DNA of 64,000 bases from Apricaphanius iberus. Taxonomy: Eukaryota; Chordata; Actinopteri; Cyprinodontiformes; Aphaniidae. Below, piece after piece: positions 1-10,813 of this stretch. How positions within the stretch are numbered: the first letter of the stretch is position 1; the number at the start of each line of letters is the position of its first letter. The translations under genes were made by a program, and so were the position numbers. The stretch is taken from positions 1,612,001 through 1,676,000 of the forward strand of contig JAPXFQ010000249.1 of NCBI GenBank assembly GCA_028564705.1. The letters are read 5' to 3'. The notes beneath the pieces were generated by a model. That model had not been told where the DNA came from. It worked only from the letters and a program-made list of their open reading frames with translations, and searched no databases.

Positions 1-245
1 TTTAGCACCTTAATATATTTTTTTCCCAAGATTGGCAAAGACTTGTCTTTAATCAAAAAAATGTATCCCCACAGCATGATGCTGCAACTAGCATTTATCT
101 TTTTCTGTCTACATCCACATGAAATATGAAAGAGTTTTAAGGGTATGAAGGTAAAAGTAAACATTAGAGCTTCATTGTTTCACATTGCAACGTTATTGAA
201 ACTTATAAATGAAGTCATAACCGAGTTGTTCGTCTTGATCTTCAG

Positions 246-2010
246 GAATAGGGAAGCATGAGGTGCGACGTAGGGGCCGTCTGGCCGTCCAACGCATCCG
301 AGATGAGAACAATTCAGAGGATGGCAGGGCTGTGGAACAAGAAGAGAGGCTTCTGGCAGGCTGCAAAGTGCACCTCAGCAGTGTTTTTGTTCACTGGGAG
401 CCTGTGTTTCAACTCTCAGAACCACAGTCAGCTCAGCCAGGAAACAAGCTGGATTCCAGTCATTTGGCCTGTGATATCGCGCACCTGCTTACAAAATGGT
501 CCCTGAGGTGGCTCGTGGAGGACGCTTACGATGAGACCAGAACAAAAGAATTCCTGACCTGGTTTGAAATGGCTGTGATCAAACACAGGGAAATCGTGGA
601 TGTCTTGATGCTCGATTCTGGCTTGAAAGCTGACCTCCTTCAGCTCTATCACGACACATTTGAAGCACAGCCACACGCCGGCTTTTCAGCGAGGATGAAA
701 ACCTGCCACCTCTTCACCAACAATATGCTCCGCCTAGTAGAGATGCAAGGCCAGCTTTCAGAGCTCCATGCAGCTGTTGTCTCTGCCTGCATGGCAGATC
801 CGGATCAGTCTAGACATGGTAAGAGCCCGAGAGTTTATTCACAGACTGTCAGAAACTTAAAAGGTGAACTGAAGCGCTATTGCCTGGTGAAATTTTCTGA
901 AAAACCCTAAACCAAATGCAGATTTTTGCGGTAACATAACTGCATCACTAATAAACATAGCTTAACAGTTGCTATAAAATGAGTGGAAAGTATTTTGTTG
1001 GTATACTGTACAGTCCAAAAACATGACAAAACAAAAAAAACATTGAAAGAAAGAAGATGTGTGTCAGGAAATGACTATATCATTATTTTTATTACATGTA
1101 TTTGATTTATTTTTTGTTACATTTCATTGATTTACAAGGACATATAAAATGAACCTTAGCAGACACTATAAAAGAAGCCAAGCAGGCTTTTCTTACTATA
1201 AAAAATGGAACATAGGAACATGCTAATATATATATATCTAATCTCTTTTTTTCCTTTCATTTCTGGCGCTTTTTTTTTTTACAACAAAATAATAGAGGGA
1301 AGGTAAAATAAACAACTAAACATCTGACCTAAACTTTCCCATAAAGCTGAAGTTATAAAAGTTGAAAAACATACAACTGGAACATTAATAGAAAGGAATC
1401 GATGACAACACAACTAAAACAATTAAATGTTTGAGATCATCAAGCTAATTTTGATATTGGAAAAATATCACTTGTTTAAATACAAAACTAAGTTTTCAGG
1501 TTTTAATTTAATCAAGAGGAAAAAAATCCAATCTAGGGATTTATATATGTATCTTAATACAAGGCGGACAATACAATATATTGTGATACTATGAATAATA
1601 CATGTATTGGGAGTTTTAAAATGGAAAAATTGTCACGGCATTCTAAACACTCCAACCCGTTTCATACGCAAAACATCCAGTTTTATTACAAGATCTAATT
1701 GATCCACTGGAACAATGAAAATAGCCACCAACTTCCAGTAATACTTTTAATTTTACTACAAAAATGACTATCATTAATGGTTCCATTCAAATTTACAAAA
1801 ATATATATTTACATTGCTTTTGAAAATCAATACGTCATAAATTATTGGCGTATCTATATTTTCTTACATACCTAATCCAAACCAACCTTGCCCTGTGTAA
1901 AAAATAAAATAGAAATAAATACTGGTAATTACCCCATAAACCAAAAGACACGTTGTTCCAACCTTGGCAGCAACTACTAAAGTGTAGAGTTTGAGACTAC
2001 AGGCAGTGAG

Positions 2011-2081
<71 letters not shown>

Positions 2082-2375
2082 CTTTCTTTCTTTCTTTCTT
2101 TCTTTCTTTACTAAATAGCAATGCCAAACAATGTTGCTTAATTGTAATGACCTAAGGTTAATTCAACTTTTGTTTTCTTTCCAGAACCAGGACTGTATCT
2201 GTTGTCATTGTATATCCACGAGCTGTGGAGTGGAGCAGCATCAGCCGACCTATTCCTGTCCCATGTCAGCTTGGTAACCGGAGTCAAGTCCAAAAAACAA
2301 AAAGGGTCCAAATCATCAAAGACTCACACAGCCGTCAGAGCCATCTGTAATGAAATAATCAGGATGAAGAGTTAA
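246..2375 (+). CDS. urb1: urb1-like, last two coding exons (gene 3' end)
   Basis: Exons at 246-818 and 2185-2375; the rest lies upstream of the window. The first follows a TTGATCTTCAG acceptor and ends at ATG|GTAAGAG in phase 1. The second follows TTTTCTTTCCAG and stops at TAA 2373-2375. Joined, they give about 254 residues, basic at the start (VRRRGRLAVQRIRDE), then mostly helical. Landmarks are LTKWSLRWLVEDAYDETR, FLTWFEMAVIKHREIVDVLM and LYLLSLYIHELWSG. From memory this resembles the C-terminal domain of URB1, a large nucleolar protein needed for 60S ribosomal subunit assembly. The adjacent convergent mrap supports the call, because URB1 and MRAP are convergent neighbours in human. The GTG at 263 is internal, not a start; the reading frame is open from the acceptor. 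I am fairly sure of the exon structure and moderately sure of the name. Confidence 0.75.
819..2184 (+). other. last urb1 intron, no gene seen
   Basis: GT-AG intron of 1,366 bp. It is AT-rich with short homopolymers and (TA)n near 1230. Apart from the TTTC tract there is no coding signal or recognisable transposon. Confidence 0.75.
2011..2109. repeat. (TTTC)n microsatellite in last urb1 intron
   Basis: About 99 bp of TTTC repeats, nearly uninterrupted apart from one CTC slip near 2082. It lies 75 bp upstream of the acceptor of the last urb1 exon, so on the coding strand it forms a very long pyrimidine tract. A Lys/Glu-rich open frame on the opposite strand (1864-2127) is an artefact of the repeat. 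Confidence 0.97.
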
Positions 2376-2549
2376 TCAAACATTTCAAAATTTCACTGTG
2401 GATTTTCAGACATAACAGTTTGGCAGACTTTTCATTTTGGTTTTTTGTCGTTATGAGAATACCTGTTTTTTTTGTTTGTTGTTTTTTTGTCCCAATGCAA
2501 GGACCTATTTGTGGTATATTTATGCCAAACAAAAGTCTCTGTGATTTAT

Positions 2550-2555
2550 AATAAA
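2550..2555 (+). terminator. poly(A) signal AATAAA of urb1
   Basis: Canonical AATAAA about 175 bp after the urb1 stop codon, with T/G-rich sequence beyond 2600. It is the first canonical hexamer on this strand after the stop. Confidence 0.55.
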
Positions 2556-2740
2556 ATAGACAAAAGTGGCAATTATGTAAAATTGTTGAAATGACTCTAA
2601 TATACACGCTTCCATTTAATCCTGAGGGGGAAAAAAACTTGTATAACAGCTGTGTAGACGGTGGCCTTGTATTTTGTGAGTGAAAGGATAGGGAGGACTA
2701 ATCATTTGTATATATTTTTTCTACAGTGCTAAACAATTGA

Positions 2741-2746
2741 TTTATT
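2741..2746 (-). terminator. poly(A) signal AATAAA of mrap
   Basis: TTTATT on the top strand reads AATAAA on the bottom strand, about 45 bp past the mrap stop. The two convergent genes therefore appear to end about 190 bp apart without overlapping. Confidence 0.6.
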
Positions 2747-2791
2747 CAAAGGATATAGCTTTTAAAGTAAATTAGGATTTGCCAACATTTT

Positions 2792-3305
2792 TTACAAACC
2801 TCCAGAATCAGGCTGTGGTGAAGCAGTTGAGCTTTTGTGGCGTCGCTTAACTTTAAATTTGTGTATCCTGGAGTGAGAATAAGAGCACATTTTAACACTG
2901 ATATAAGTAGAGGCAGATCATGATTTTACATGTCTTTGGGTGGGAAACCCTTATTCATGTCCCTGTTCCAAGCTGTTAACCATTGAAGTCAAATATATCA
3001 CACTTACTTTGGCAACCTCACACTGAGAGACATTAGATTCAAAATGAGAAAGAGAAAGCCCACAAATGCAGCCAGAGTAACCCACAGTATGATGACAACT
3101 GAGTCTGAAAGGAAAGAAGCACATTTTTTGTTTTTTGTCTTCTCAGATTTCACAAAGACGAGGAAAACGATAAACCAGGATGAAATAAGAACTTACACTT
3201 GTGGTATTTCAGCTGGCGCTCATCCACAAAAACTGGATCAAGATAATCAAAGTAGTACTCCCATTCATATGGAGGAGCACTGGTGGAGTCCCCCGGGACA
3301 GCCAT
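2792..3305 (-). CDS. mrap: melanocortin-2 receptor accessory protein (mrap), complete
   Basis: Coding exons 3305-3197, 3104-3008 and 2867-2792 join in phase (109+97+76 nt) to give 93 residues plus TAA. Donors are AAGT|GTAAGT and AAA|GTAAGT; acceptors are TTTCCTTTCAG and TCTCACTCCAG. MRAP is a small single-pass protein that forms antiparallel homodimers and takes the ACTH receptor MC2R to the cell surface. The Tyr-rich motif EYYFDYLD (16-23), then VDERQLKYHK (27-36), matches the conserved MRAP N-terminal region. Residues 39-61 (VVIILWVTLAAFVGFLFLIL) form the membrane segment, followed by a basic stretch (KFKVKRRHK) and a short tail. The ATG at 3305 has A at -3 and G at +4 and aligns with the human start. 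An upstream in-frame ATG (3374) falls inside a likely small intron. Unlike human MRAP, I see no N-glycosylation sequon before the membrane segment. Synteny with urb1 favours mrap over mrap2. Confidence 0.9.
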
Positions 3306-3342
3306 CGTATCATTGTTGGACAAATGACTTACTGTTGTGTTT

Positions 3343-3490
3343 CTAGAATGAAGAACCGAAGTCGATCCGACCATAGTGAAAACCAAAAATAGTATTGGTT
3401 TACCTTAATGAACCCAGGAACTACTCTCACGCGTGTCTGGGCCGTCTTCACTTAATTCTGCTGCGGCCAGGTCCGCACATAGTACTGTAG
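3343..3490 (-). promoter_or_regulatory. probable mrap 5' UTR exon and 61-bp first intron
   Basis: On the bottom strand, about 3490-3404 is GC-richer than its surroundings and ends at CATTAAG|GTAAAC. A 61-bp intron (3403-3343) would end at TTCTTCATTCTAG, placing 38 nt of 5' UTR before the ATG. The splice pair is read from consensus only, and the transcription start is not defined. Confidence 0.45.
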
Positions 3491-3683
3491 GAGATGCAGG
3501 TAGTACTTGGAATTTACCACACGAGGGCGTATGATTATTATACTGACTGAAAATAATTTAATGTGTTTAAGTCGATTGGTAAGATGCTAATAAGGAGCTA
3601 GAATTGTAAATTCTACTTTACAACATATTTGCTTAGATGTGTCAGTCACTGTAAATTATCCCTGATACTTTTTTTTTCGTGAA

Positions 3684-3757
3684 GGCTAGTCTAGAAAGGT
3701 AGACAAACCGCAGTGGCAAAAGATTTTACAGGCAGGACGGTTTGCCAGACTAGAAGG
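3684..3757. repeat. short inverted repeat, possible MITE end pair
   Basis: CTAGTCTAGAAAGGTAGACA ending in AACCG at 3710 is inverted as CGGTTTGCCAGACTAG at 3738-3753, around a 27-bp spacer. It may be a tiny foldback or MITE. No target duplication was identified. Confidence 0.4.
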
Positions 3758-3809
3758 TATATAATATGGCAAGCCTATTTTACATTTAATATGCAGACTG
3801 GATCTGCAT

Positions 3810-4465
3810 TTCTAGATGGCTTTAAAACAATTCCAGACATCCATTTGTCCTTGTACACATGATCTTTTCGACTATGTAAAATGTAATTCTTTCCAGGACA
3901 AGTGACGTCACATTTCCCACTCGTGTATAGGGTTTGTCTGCTTCTATTACAAATTCATTCTTCTTATCTAGAATGGACATTGTGAATAGGAGAAATTCAA
4001 TTATTACTGGGAGAAATACATTTTTGACATCTAGAATTTGATTTTTACACGTATAAACTCTTATTTTAGATGGTAAAAAAAAACGATATAACAAAAAGAA
4101 TATTCCAGTAACCCACATATCAGTTTGTACTAGGACAAATTAACAAAGATATCTAAAATGTAATTTTTTCCTAGGAAAAATGACTTCATATTTCCCATTC
4201 ATGTGTATACAGTTTGCAATTGTTACTAGCATAAAGTCTTATTTTGTATAGGAAGAATTAAAATACCATTCCCGCTATCTGTAATTTAATTTTGGATATC
4301 CAGAAATACATTTTAACTAGTAAGAATGTCATTTTAGACACCCATAATTCGTATTTTAATTAGTTGAGATACACTTTGAGATATCAGTAATTACATTTAT
4401 TACTAGCAACAATGTATTTTAAGATATCCGCAAAGATATTAAAGATATCTGGTGACATTTTGTTG
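3810..4465. repeat. degenerate AT-rich repeat array
   Basis: Recurrent, diverged units built on TCTAGAAT, TATCTAAAATGTAAT, ACTAG(T/C)A and GATATC alternate on both strands across about 650 bp of the mrap-scaf4 interval. This looks like an old satellite of imperfect palindromic units rather than a coding region. The open frame at 3822-4118 (-) has no recognisable product. Confidence 0.5.
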
Positions 4466-4499
4466 GTATAATCCAACTACGCTGACCCTAGATTTCAAT

Positions 4500-5070
4500 G
4501 ACACCATGGCAGTTGTATACTGAGCAGGGCTTTAACTCTGCTCTACAACGCGGGCGGTCAGACAGAAATTAACTGCAAACACTGACATGGCTCACTTTTG
4601 GTGTTTTCAAATTGCACGAACAAAATTACCAAGTGGATTAAATTCAGCTTTCACAGGTTCCCTTTTTTACCTGCTCAGACTACAACTGCAATGGCGGATG
4701 GCAGTGACGTCACTGAAATCACCTTTTGCCGTAAGTTGGAACTGGTTGTAATAAAAGCCTGTAAAACAACCCGGAGGATAACAACAAGGCACCTCCGAGA
4801 CCCTCCGAACTTACAGGGAATAGTGCTAGCAGTTCATAACAACACACTGGTGAAATGAAGATGTTTTGTGGCAGATAATGCCGGATTAGAGGCTATACTT
4901 TTCATGTCCAAAAAAACTCCCATTACATGAATATACACTGATCTTGAATGGATCTTAACATCTCCCCCAGGATTTCAAGTGGCACCAAACTTGTCTGGGT
5001 GAGGAAATGAACACAATGCATGCTGTAGAAAAGGTCCAGGATAAAAAAAAATATATATATCTTCCCCATT
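4500..5070. repeat. dispersed repeat family R1, copy 1
   Basis: It shares ordered blocks with 34700-35105: TGCTCAGACTACAACTG, then GGCAGTGAC, ATAAAAGCCT-like, GCAGATAATGCC-like, TGATCTTGAA(T)-like, TTCAAGT, AACTTGTC and a closing (T)CCAGG(T)T/A-rich CTTCCCC. A third, inverted partial copy lies at 55330-55540. The family is not one I can name. The TTAAAGGGGAA-like terminus suggests a non-autonomous DNA transposon. Confidence 0.6.
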
Positions 5071-5372
5071 AATGGTGCCATCGAAGAAGTGCAGTTTACC
5101 TTTTCCAGGGGTACTGACACAACCCCATACGATGAGAGACGGTGGCTTTTGGATATGTTGCTGGTAACAGTATGGATGATTTTTTTCTTCTTTGGATTGG
5201 AGCACACAACGTCCATTTCTGCCAAAAATGACCTAAAATACTGCTTCACAGTATGCACTTCCACTGTGTGATGGTCCATCCCAGATGCCTCTGACCCCAG
5301 AGAAGTCAACAACGCTTCTGGATGTTGTTGACATTGGGAATCCTTTTGGCACAGAGTAGTTTTAACTGGCAT
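4923..5372 (-). pseudogene. antisense transposon coding relic, unassigned
   Basis: A 149-residue bottom-strand open frame overlaps a second frame (5205-4975) containing IVWGCVSTPGKGKLHFFDGT. That recalls the VWGC..S..G.G.L...GT block upstream of the second catalytic Asp in Tc1/mariner transposases. The switch between frames means at least one frameshift. No catalytic triad is visible and the 3' half is absent. It overlaps the end of repeat R1. Confidence 0.35.
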
Positions 5373-7059
5373 TTGTGAATGTAACTACGTATTGTGGTAC
5401 TTGACAAAGATTTACCAGAGTAGTACTGAGCCCATAGATCGCTTATGGATAAATGATGATTCTTGATGAAGTGCAATATAATATGATTTCAAGAATAAAG
5501 TACATTCCATGGTGTAGTGCATATGTCAATCTAAAAGGACTGCAGGCCAAATCCAGTCTTCGATAATTATGTAGCCCTCTTGACTCTTGAAAGCCAGATT
5601 AATTGAACCTTTAAGAGAACAGTTTTGTACTTATTGTTTTATCAATAAAACATAATTTTCGACAGTGTCAAATTACTTGAATGTAAAATGATCAATGTAA
5701 TTTAATTTCAAAAGGTAGTTATCAAATGGAGAGACAGCTATTCATTCATATTTAAACGTTTTGTTACTGGGATGTTTCATCAACATTCTGCCACAGCCTA
5801 CCCTTTGAGGGCATTCATGATTTTATTTTTATTTAACCTTTATATATATACCTTCTCATCTACAAACATGACCTGGCATGATCTTCATGTGGCCAGAAAT
5901 AAAATGAGTTCCACCCCCCAGGTTTTAAATACAAATGAAAAAAAACAGACTTGAAAACCAGAATTGGACTTAACTAATGTTTCTTTTTTTCTTTTTTGGG
6001 AAACGATTACTTGAACTACATCACATGAGATATCAAAATGAAAGAAGTGGAAATATACAGTGAATAAATTCATTTTTTGAGCTCTTCAGTAAGTGGCATG
6101 TTGATAAATATATTGGCAAATAAGCATAAAATAAAAACGAATCCTACCCGTGCCATAAGGTATTTAACACAGCTGTGTCTCTGTAAATTAATTGCACAAA
6201 CATGTCCTCAAATGGCACAAACTGACAAATCACATCATTCCAATTATCGGCAGCTGACAAGGCACCTGCCAATAATGAGGATGGCTTTCCCTCAGTTTGG
6301 GCGGGGTTGGTTAACTATGAGGTAACCGAATTCAGCGTAACTTTGGGCCTTTCAACCAACCTAAATGATAGTCTTTCAAGTGGGTCATAGACAGGCCCAT
6401 CAGAGGAAGACATCCAGCAAAGGTGCATCTGGATGGATCACAAGGCCACATTTTCTCAAGATCAGTTTTTTTTCAGCATTGCATAATCCTTCCTGTTTGA
6501 TGTGCCCCTCAGATTATCCTCTCTGCATTTTTTAAATGTATTTTTTTATTTGCATTTTACTGAAGTTGGCCTTCTAACATAGCTTACTTTCTGATAAAGT
6601 GGAAGCTGTCACCTTCTCCTTCCTCAACATAATTCGATGTCTGTAAAATTAAGGGTTTTAGTGACTCACAAGTTTGGATATTTTACTTCAGTCAGTACTA
6701 ATTCAAACTGTTTCTTTACCATACAACCAGCTTTGCACAAAAAAAAGTTATATTGCATAGCACACAGAACAAAACATGAACAAATAACCCGTGTAATATT
6801 ACATAATGATACGCTTTTTGCAGTCTTCAGCTCAATAACAACAAAACAGTTATCAGGAGCAACAGTTGTCAAACCTCTTACGCCCAAGCAGCAGGGGGGG
6901 CTGTATCAGAAATAAAGACAGGAATATTTATATGTCTTGTTTATTAATCTACAGCCTTTTAAAAAACTTTATAAATCCAACAGATATGTTTTCTATTTAG
7001 TACTAAATCAGAACCCTGGATTTTCAGAGGGTAACGTTTTCTTAAAATGGTTTTCACTC
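5373..7059. other. intergenic, no gene seen
   Basis: AT-rich sequence without a supported gene. Around 5860-5925, CATGATCTTCATGTGGCC followed by AAAATGAGTTCCACCCC resembles the right end of the hAT-like element at 45616-45970, so it is probably a truncated copy. MIS18A and HUNK, expected here from human order, are not recognisable. Confidence 0.6.
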
Positions 7060-7274
7060 CAAAATGATGTATTTCCGACTTCTTATTTCCGCTTCTTGTT
7101 TGGAGCTTTTTTTCCCCCAGGCTAGCTTTCAGCTTAGCTGTTGCGAAATTCGTCTTGTATAAAGTCATTTGGCACGTTTAGCTTAATATTTGAGGCTACA
7201 TAACTTTATATAAGTGAGTTTTGTTAGACATATACATGTGCAAGTTGAACTGTTTGCAGTAATAACAAGCCGTA
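7060..7274 (+). promoter_or_regulatory. probable scaf4 promoter and 5' UTR
   Basis: The 215 bp before the scaf4 ATG include two close TTCCG motifs on the top strand (TTTCCGACTTCTTATTTCCG, about 7070), a pattern compatible with ETS-factor sites at TATA-less housekeeping promoters. A C-rich patch follows at about 7114. The start point is inferred from position and motif content only. Confidence 0.35.
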
Positions 7275-10200
7275 ATGGATGCAGTGAACGCATTCAACAC
7301 GGAGGTAAGTTTTTAGTTTACAAGCTAAACCGCTAAGCTAGTGTATGCCAGTTCTTTTAATATAACATATAGCACGGTAACTCACTTTTTCAGTGTAATC
7401 GTTTTTAATATGTACGTCTTGTTTGTGTGTGCGCAACCTAGATTTAGTTTTTAAACGTAGCTGTGAAGGCCACCAATACCAGGGCTGTAGGTAATAACAT
7501 GCTAGGACAAAAACTTAACGAGAACGTTCAGGAAACGACTGCATTCTAGATAACGCGGTACGCTTAGTAGGCTACTGGCTATTGTTAAACAAGAAATTTT
7601 AAGATTTGTTTAAAATGAAGCGCGAATGATGGATACTAGACCGCTCTCCCTTTGGTGAATTGTATTATTTTGAAAAATTTTTGTTTATTTATTTTTTCAA
7701 TTATTCCAACTGTCATACTTTTATTTCGTTTTTTCGGCCTACATAAACCAAATGGCTAAAATCACACGTGTGGATATAACACATTAACTGTCGTTTCAGC
7801 TTGGGTTTGATCTACTGCTTTTTACAGGATTGTAAACCAAACTGACTGGTGCTAGAGCTAACCAACTCTTTGCGTGCCCAACGAGACAAACCCCTGACCC
7901 TTGCACCGCAAAATGGGGCTATCTCAGCCCCATTTTGCTGCTGAATTCTTGAATGATGCATTTTTTTAAAACACTGTTTTAATGTCCCATGGTAGTGGTG
8001 GTAAATCTTGCCCTACAAGTTGTTTAACTTCGTTTTTCTAGCGCTGTTGGTGCTGATCATAGAAGTTAGAGTGAGATCAGCTAATTAGAATTGTAAAGTT
8101 CAGAAGCGCCTATGTTTATGCAAAAACAACGTTATGAATTAATGTGCAGTTTCAGGACTACTTGGAATGCGGTACAGTGTCTTTTCCTATGTGACCCATT
8201 TTTCATTGAAGAGCAAACTGTAGTTTCAGATAGTAGTGATGGTATAATCAAAACGTTTCAGTAGACAGTTATAATCTAGTCTCTCTCTTTTTTTTAAAAC
8301 CAGTTATTCTCTATGATCGAGATGAAGCCTCCAATATCCCGGGCTAAAATGATGTCAGTTACCAAATCAGCTATTAAAGCCATTAAGGTAAGTGTATAGA
8401 AAATGCTCATTACAAATAAACAGATGACTGAGGTGCTTTTTTAACTGACTCGATACATATATTTTTTCCCTCCTTATATGGGTTTTTAATTTTTTCAGCT
8501 TTACAAGCATGTTGTCCAGATTGTTGAAAAGTTCATCAAGAAGGTATGTACATTTGTGGACTGTTTTCATTTTTGTACATTTCTTTTTCCAATTAGCATC
8601 TATTCAAAACTCGAAACATGCAATTATCTTAAGACACAGACAACAAATATGTTACAGAGGCTCGATTTGTATGGAGGACTACGGGGGTCATTGGAAAACA
8701 ATACAGCATTTTGACGATAACTGCTTAATTGTGAATTAAAAATATAGATTGCTAAATATAATCTCAAATTCAACAATTAATCCATACAAAAAAAAGACAA
8801 ATTTGAAAAACATTTTGTAATTACACATTTTAAATTTAAATACTAAAGAGGAATTGCAAATTGTATTTATTATTTGATTATTAAATACTGTGATTTGAAA
8901 ATGTTTTTCAAATCCTATTTCAAAATGGAGAATTAAATAACACAATTAATAAATTACATTGTAAATATTTCCTTTTCCATATAAAATCTTTCCTTATCAT
9001 ACATTTAAAAAAGTTATTCCCTTTTCTAAATCCGTTTTCTCTTTCCAGTTCTCATTTTCAAATCCTTTTTGGAATCGCATTTCTTAAATGGTTTACCCTC
9101 TCCTTTTAGCATTCGTGTGACCCTCCTGGTCCCTACACTGCAATTTGAAAATGTATTTTTAAATCCGATTTCAAAATGGAGAATTAAATAACATAATTAA
9201 TAAATGAGATTGTAAATATCTTTCCTTTTCATACATTTAAAAAATGGAGAACGAAGCAGCTGGCAACATCTGGAGCTGCACTATAAATGATTTAATCACT
9301 TTGGCAATGTATGTCGACAGTGCAGATGCCGATAATGCAAGTACTTTAAGGAGACTGAAGCAGATAAGGCGAAACTTTGAAGCAGTTACAACTCTGTTTG
9401 CACTGGCGCGCGCACAGCTCGGCAAGCTCCACTCAAATGTGGCTGTCTAACCAATGAGAGAGCTGGTTACATTCGAGGAGCAGCTGTGATTGGTTGAACT
9501 TGGTTTTCAGTGTTCTCAGGGACCAGGAGGGTCACACGAATGCTAAAAGGGGAGGGTAAACCATTTAGGAAATGCGATTGCAAAAAGGATTTGAAAATGA
9601 GAGATGGAAAGAGAAAACGGATGTAGAAAAGGGAATACGTTTTTTAAATGTATGAAAAGGAAAGATATTTACAATCTCATTTATTAATTATGTTATTTAA
9701 TTCTCCATTTTGAAATCGGATTTAAAAATACATTTTCAAATTGCAGTGTAGGGACCAGGAGGGTCACACGAATGCTAAAAGGAGAGGGTAAACCATTTAG
9801 GAAATGCGATTGCAAAAAGGATTTGAAAATGAGAACTGGAAAGAGAAAACGGATTTAGAAAAGGGAATAACTTTTTTAAATGTATGAAAAGGAAAGATAT
9901 TTACAATGTCATTTATTAATTGTGTTATTTAATTCTCCATTTTGAAATAGGATTTGAAAAACATTTTCAAATCACAGTATTTAATAATCAAATAATAAAT
10001 ACAATTTGCAATTCCTCTTTAGTATTTAAATTTAAAATGTGTAATTACAAAATGTTTTTCAAATTTGTCTTTTTTTGTATGGATTAATTGTTGAATTTGA
10101 AATTATATTTAGCAATCTATATTTTTAATTCACAATTAAGCAGTTATCGTCAAAATGCTGTATTGCTTTTCCAATGACCCCCGTAGTCCTCCATAGATTT

Positions 10201-10813
10201 GACTTGATTCAGAACAAAATGGTTTCTAAAGATAGATATACAAAAGTTTTGTTTGGGTTCCGGTAGAATCAGTGGTACTGAATTTATGAATTGACTCCAT
10301 GTTGAGTAAACTATTTAAAAAGGATTCATTTTTGCTTTTATCTTTAAAAAACCTTCAGTTTAAAATTTTGCCTTGAGAGCATTCAGTAAAATATCTTTTA
10401 ATGAAAAATGGATGTAGAGTGAAATTTTTGTGTGTGCGTGTGTTTTAGTGCAAGCCAGAGTTGAAGGTTCCGGGTCTGTATGTGGTTGATTCCATTGTCC
10501 GGCAGTCACGCCATCAGTTTGGTATTGAAAAGGATGTTTTTGGACCCAGGTTTTTAAAGAACTTCACAGATACTTTCCGTAACCTTTACCACTGTTCGGA
10601 GGATGACAAGGTACTATTTGCACAATCAATGTTCTTTGGTAACATGATGTAGACATTTTTTAAAACTCCTTTGGCTAAATATATGTTTCTTTCAGAATAA
10701 AATAGTTCGAGTGCTAAACCTCTGGCAGAAGAATGGTGTGTTCGATATGGAGATCCTTCAGCCTCTCATGGATATGGCCAATGGCACGATTGTGCCACCT
10801 CCCACTTTGGAAG
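7275..10813 (+). CDS. scaf4: scaf4 exons 1-5: CTD-interacting domain
   Basis: Residues 1-146 encode the RPR/CID fold. Landmarks are [10 protein letters not shown] (17-26), [47 protein letters not shown] and [20 protein letters not shown], followed by PPPTLE. The VDSIVR segment lies in the helix that contacts the phosphorylated CTD in this family. The 10-codon first exon and the 28- and 15-codon exons are tiny. This is the best conserved part of the gene, with no breaks. Confidence 0.93.

Noticed and set aside
258..506. 82-residue top-strand frame overlapping the first urb1 exon
   Set aside because: It is the shadow of the urb1 frame, which continues in phase into the next exon and carries the family motifs.
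428..676. Bottom-strand frame within the urb1 exon
   Set aside because: Antisense shadow of a conserved coding exon; no motif of its own.
2011..2109. CRISPR-like or telomere-like array
   Set aside because: It is a pure tetranucleotide microsatellite without spacers, in a vertebrate intron.
1864..2127. Lys/Glu-rich 87-residue frame on the bottom strand
   Set aside because: It is the translation of the TTTC microsatellite and has no splice or conservation support.
3303..3386. mrap start at TTG 3386 or ATG 3374
   Set aside because: Both lie in a likely 61-bp intron; the ATG at 3305 has better context and aligns with the human start.
3044..3392. Top-strand frames across the mrap exons
   Set aside because: The bottom strand encodes MRAP with matching splice sites, so these are shadows.
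5860..5925. Complete hAT element
   Set aside because: Only the right end resembles 45616-45970; no left end or duplication was found.
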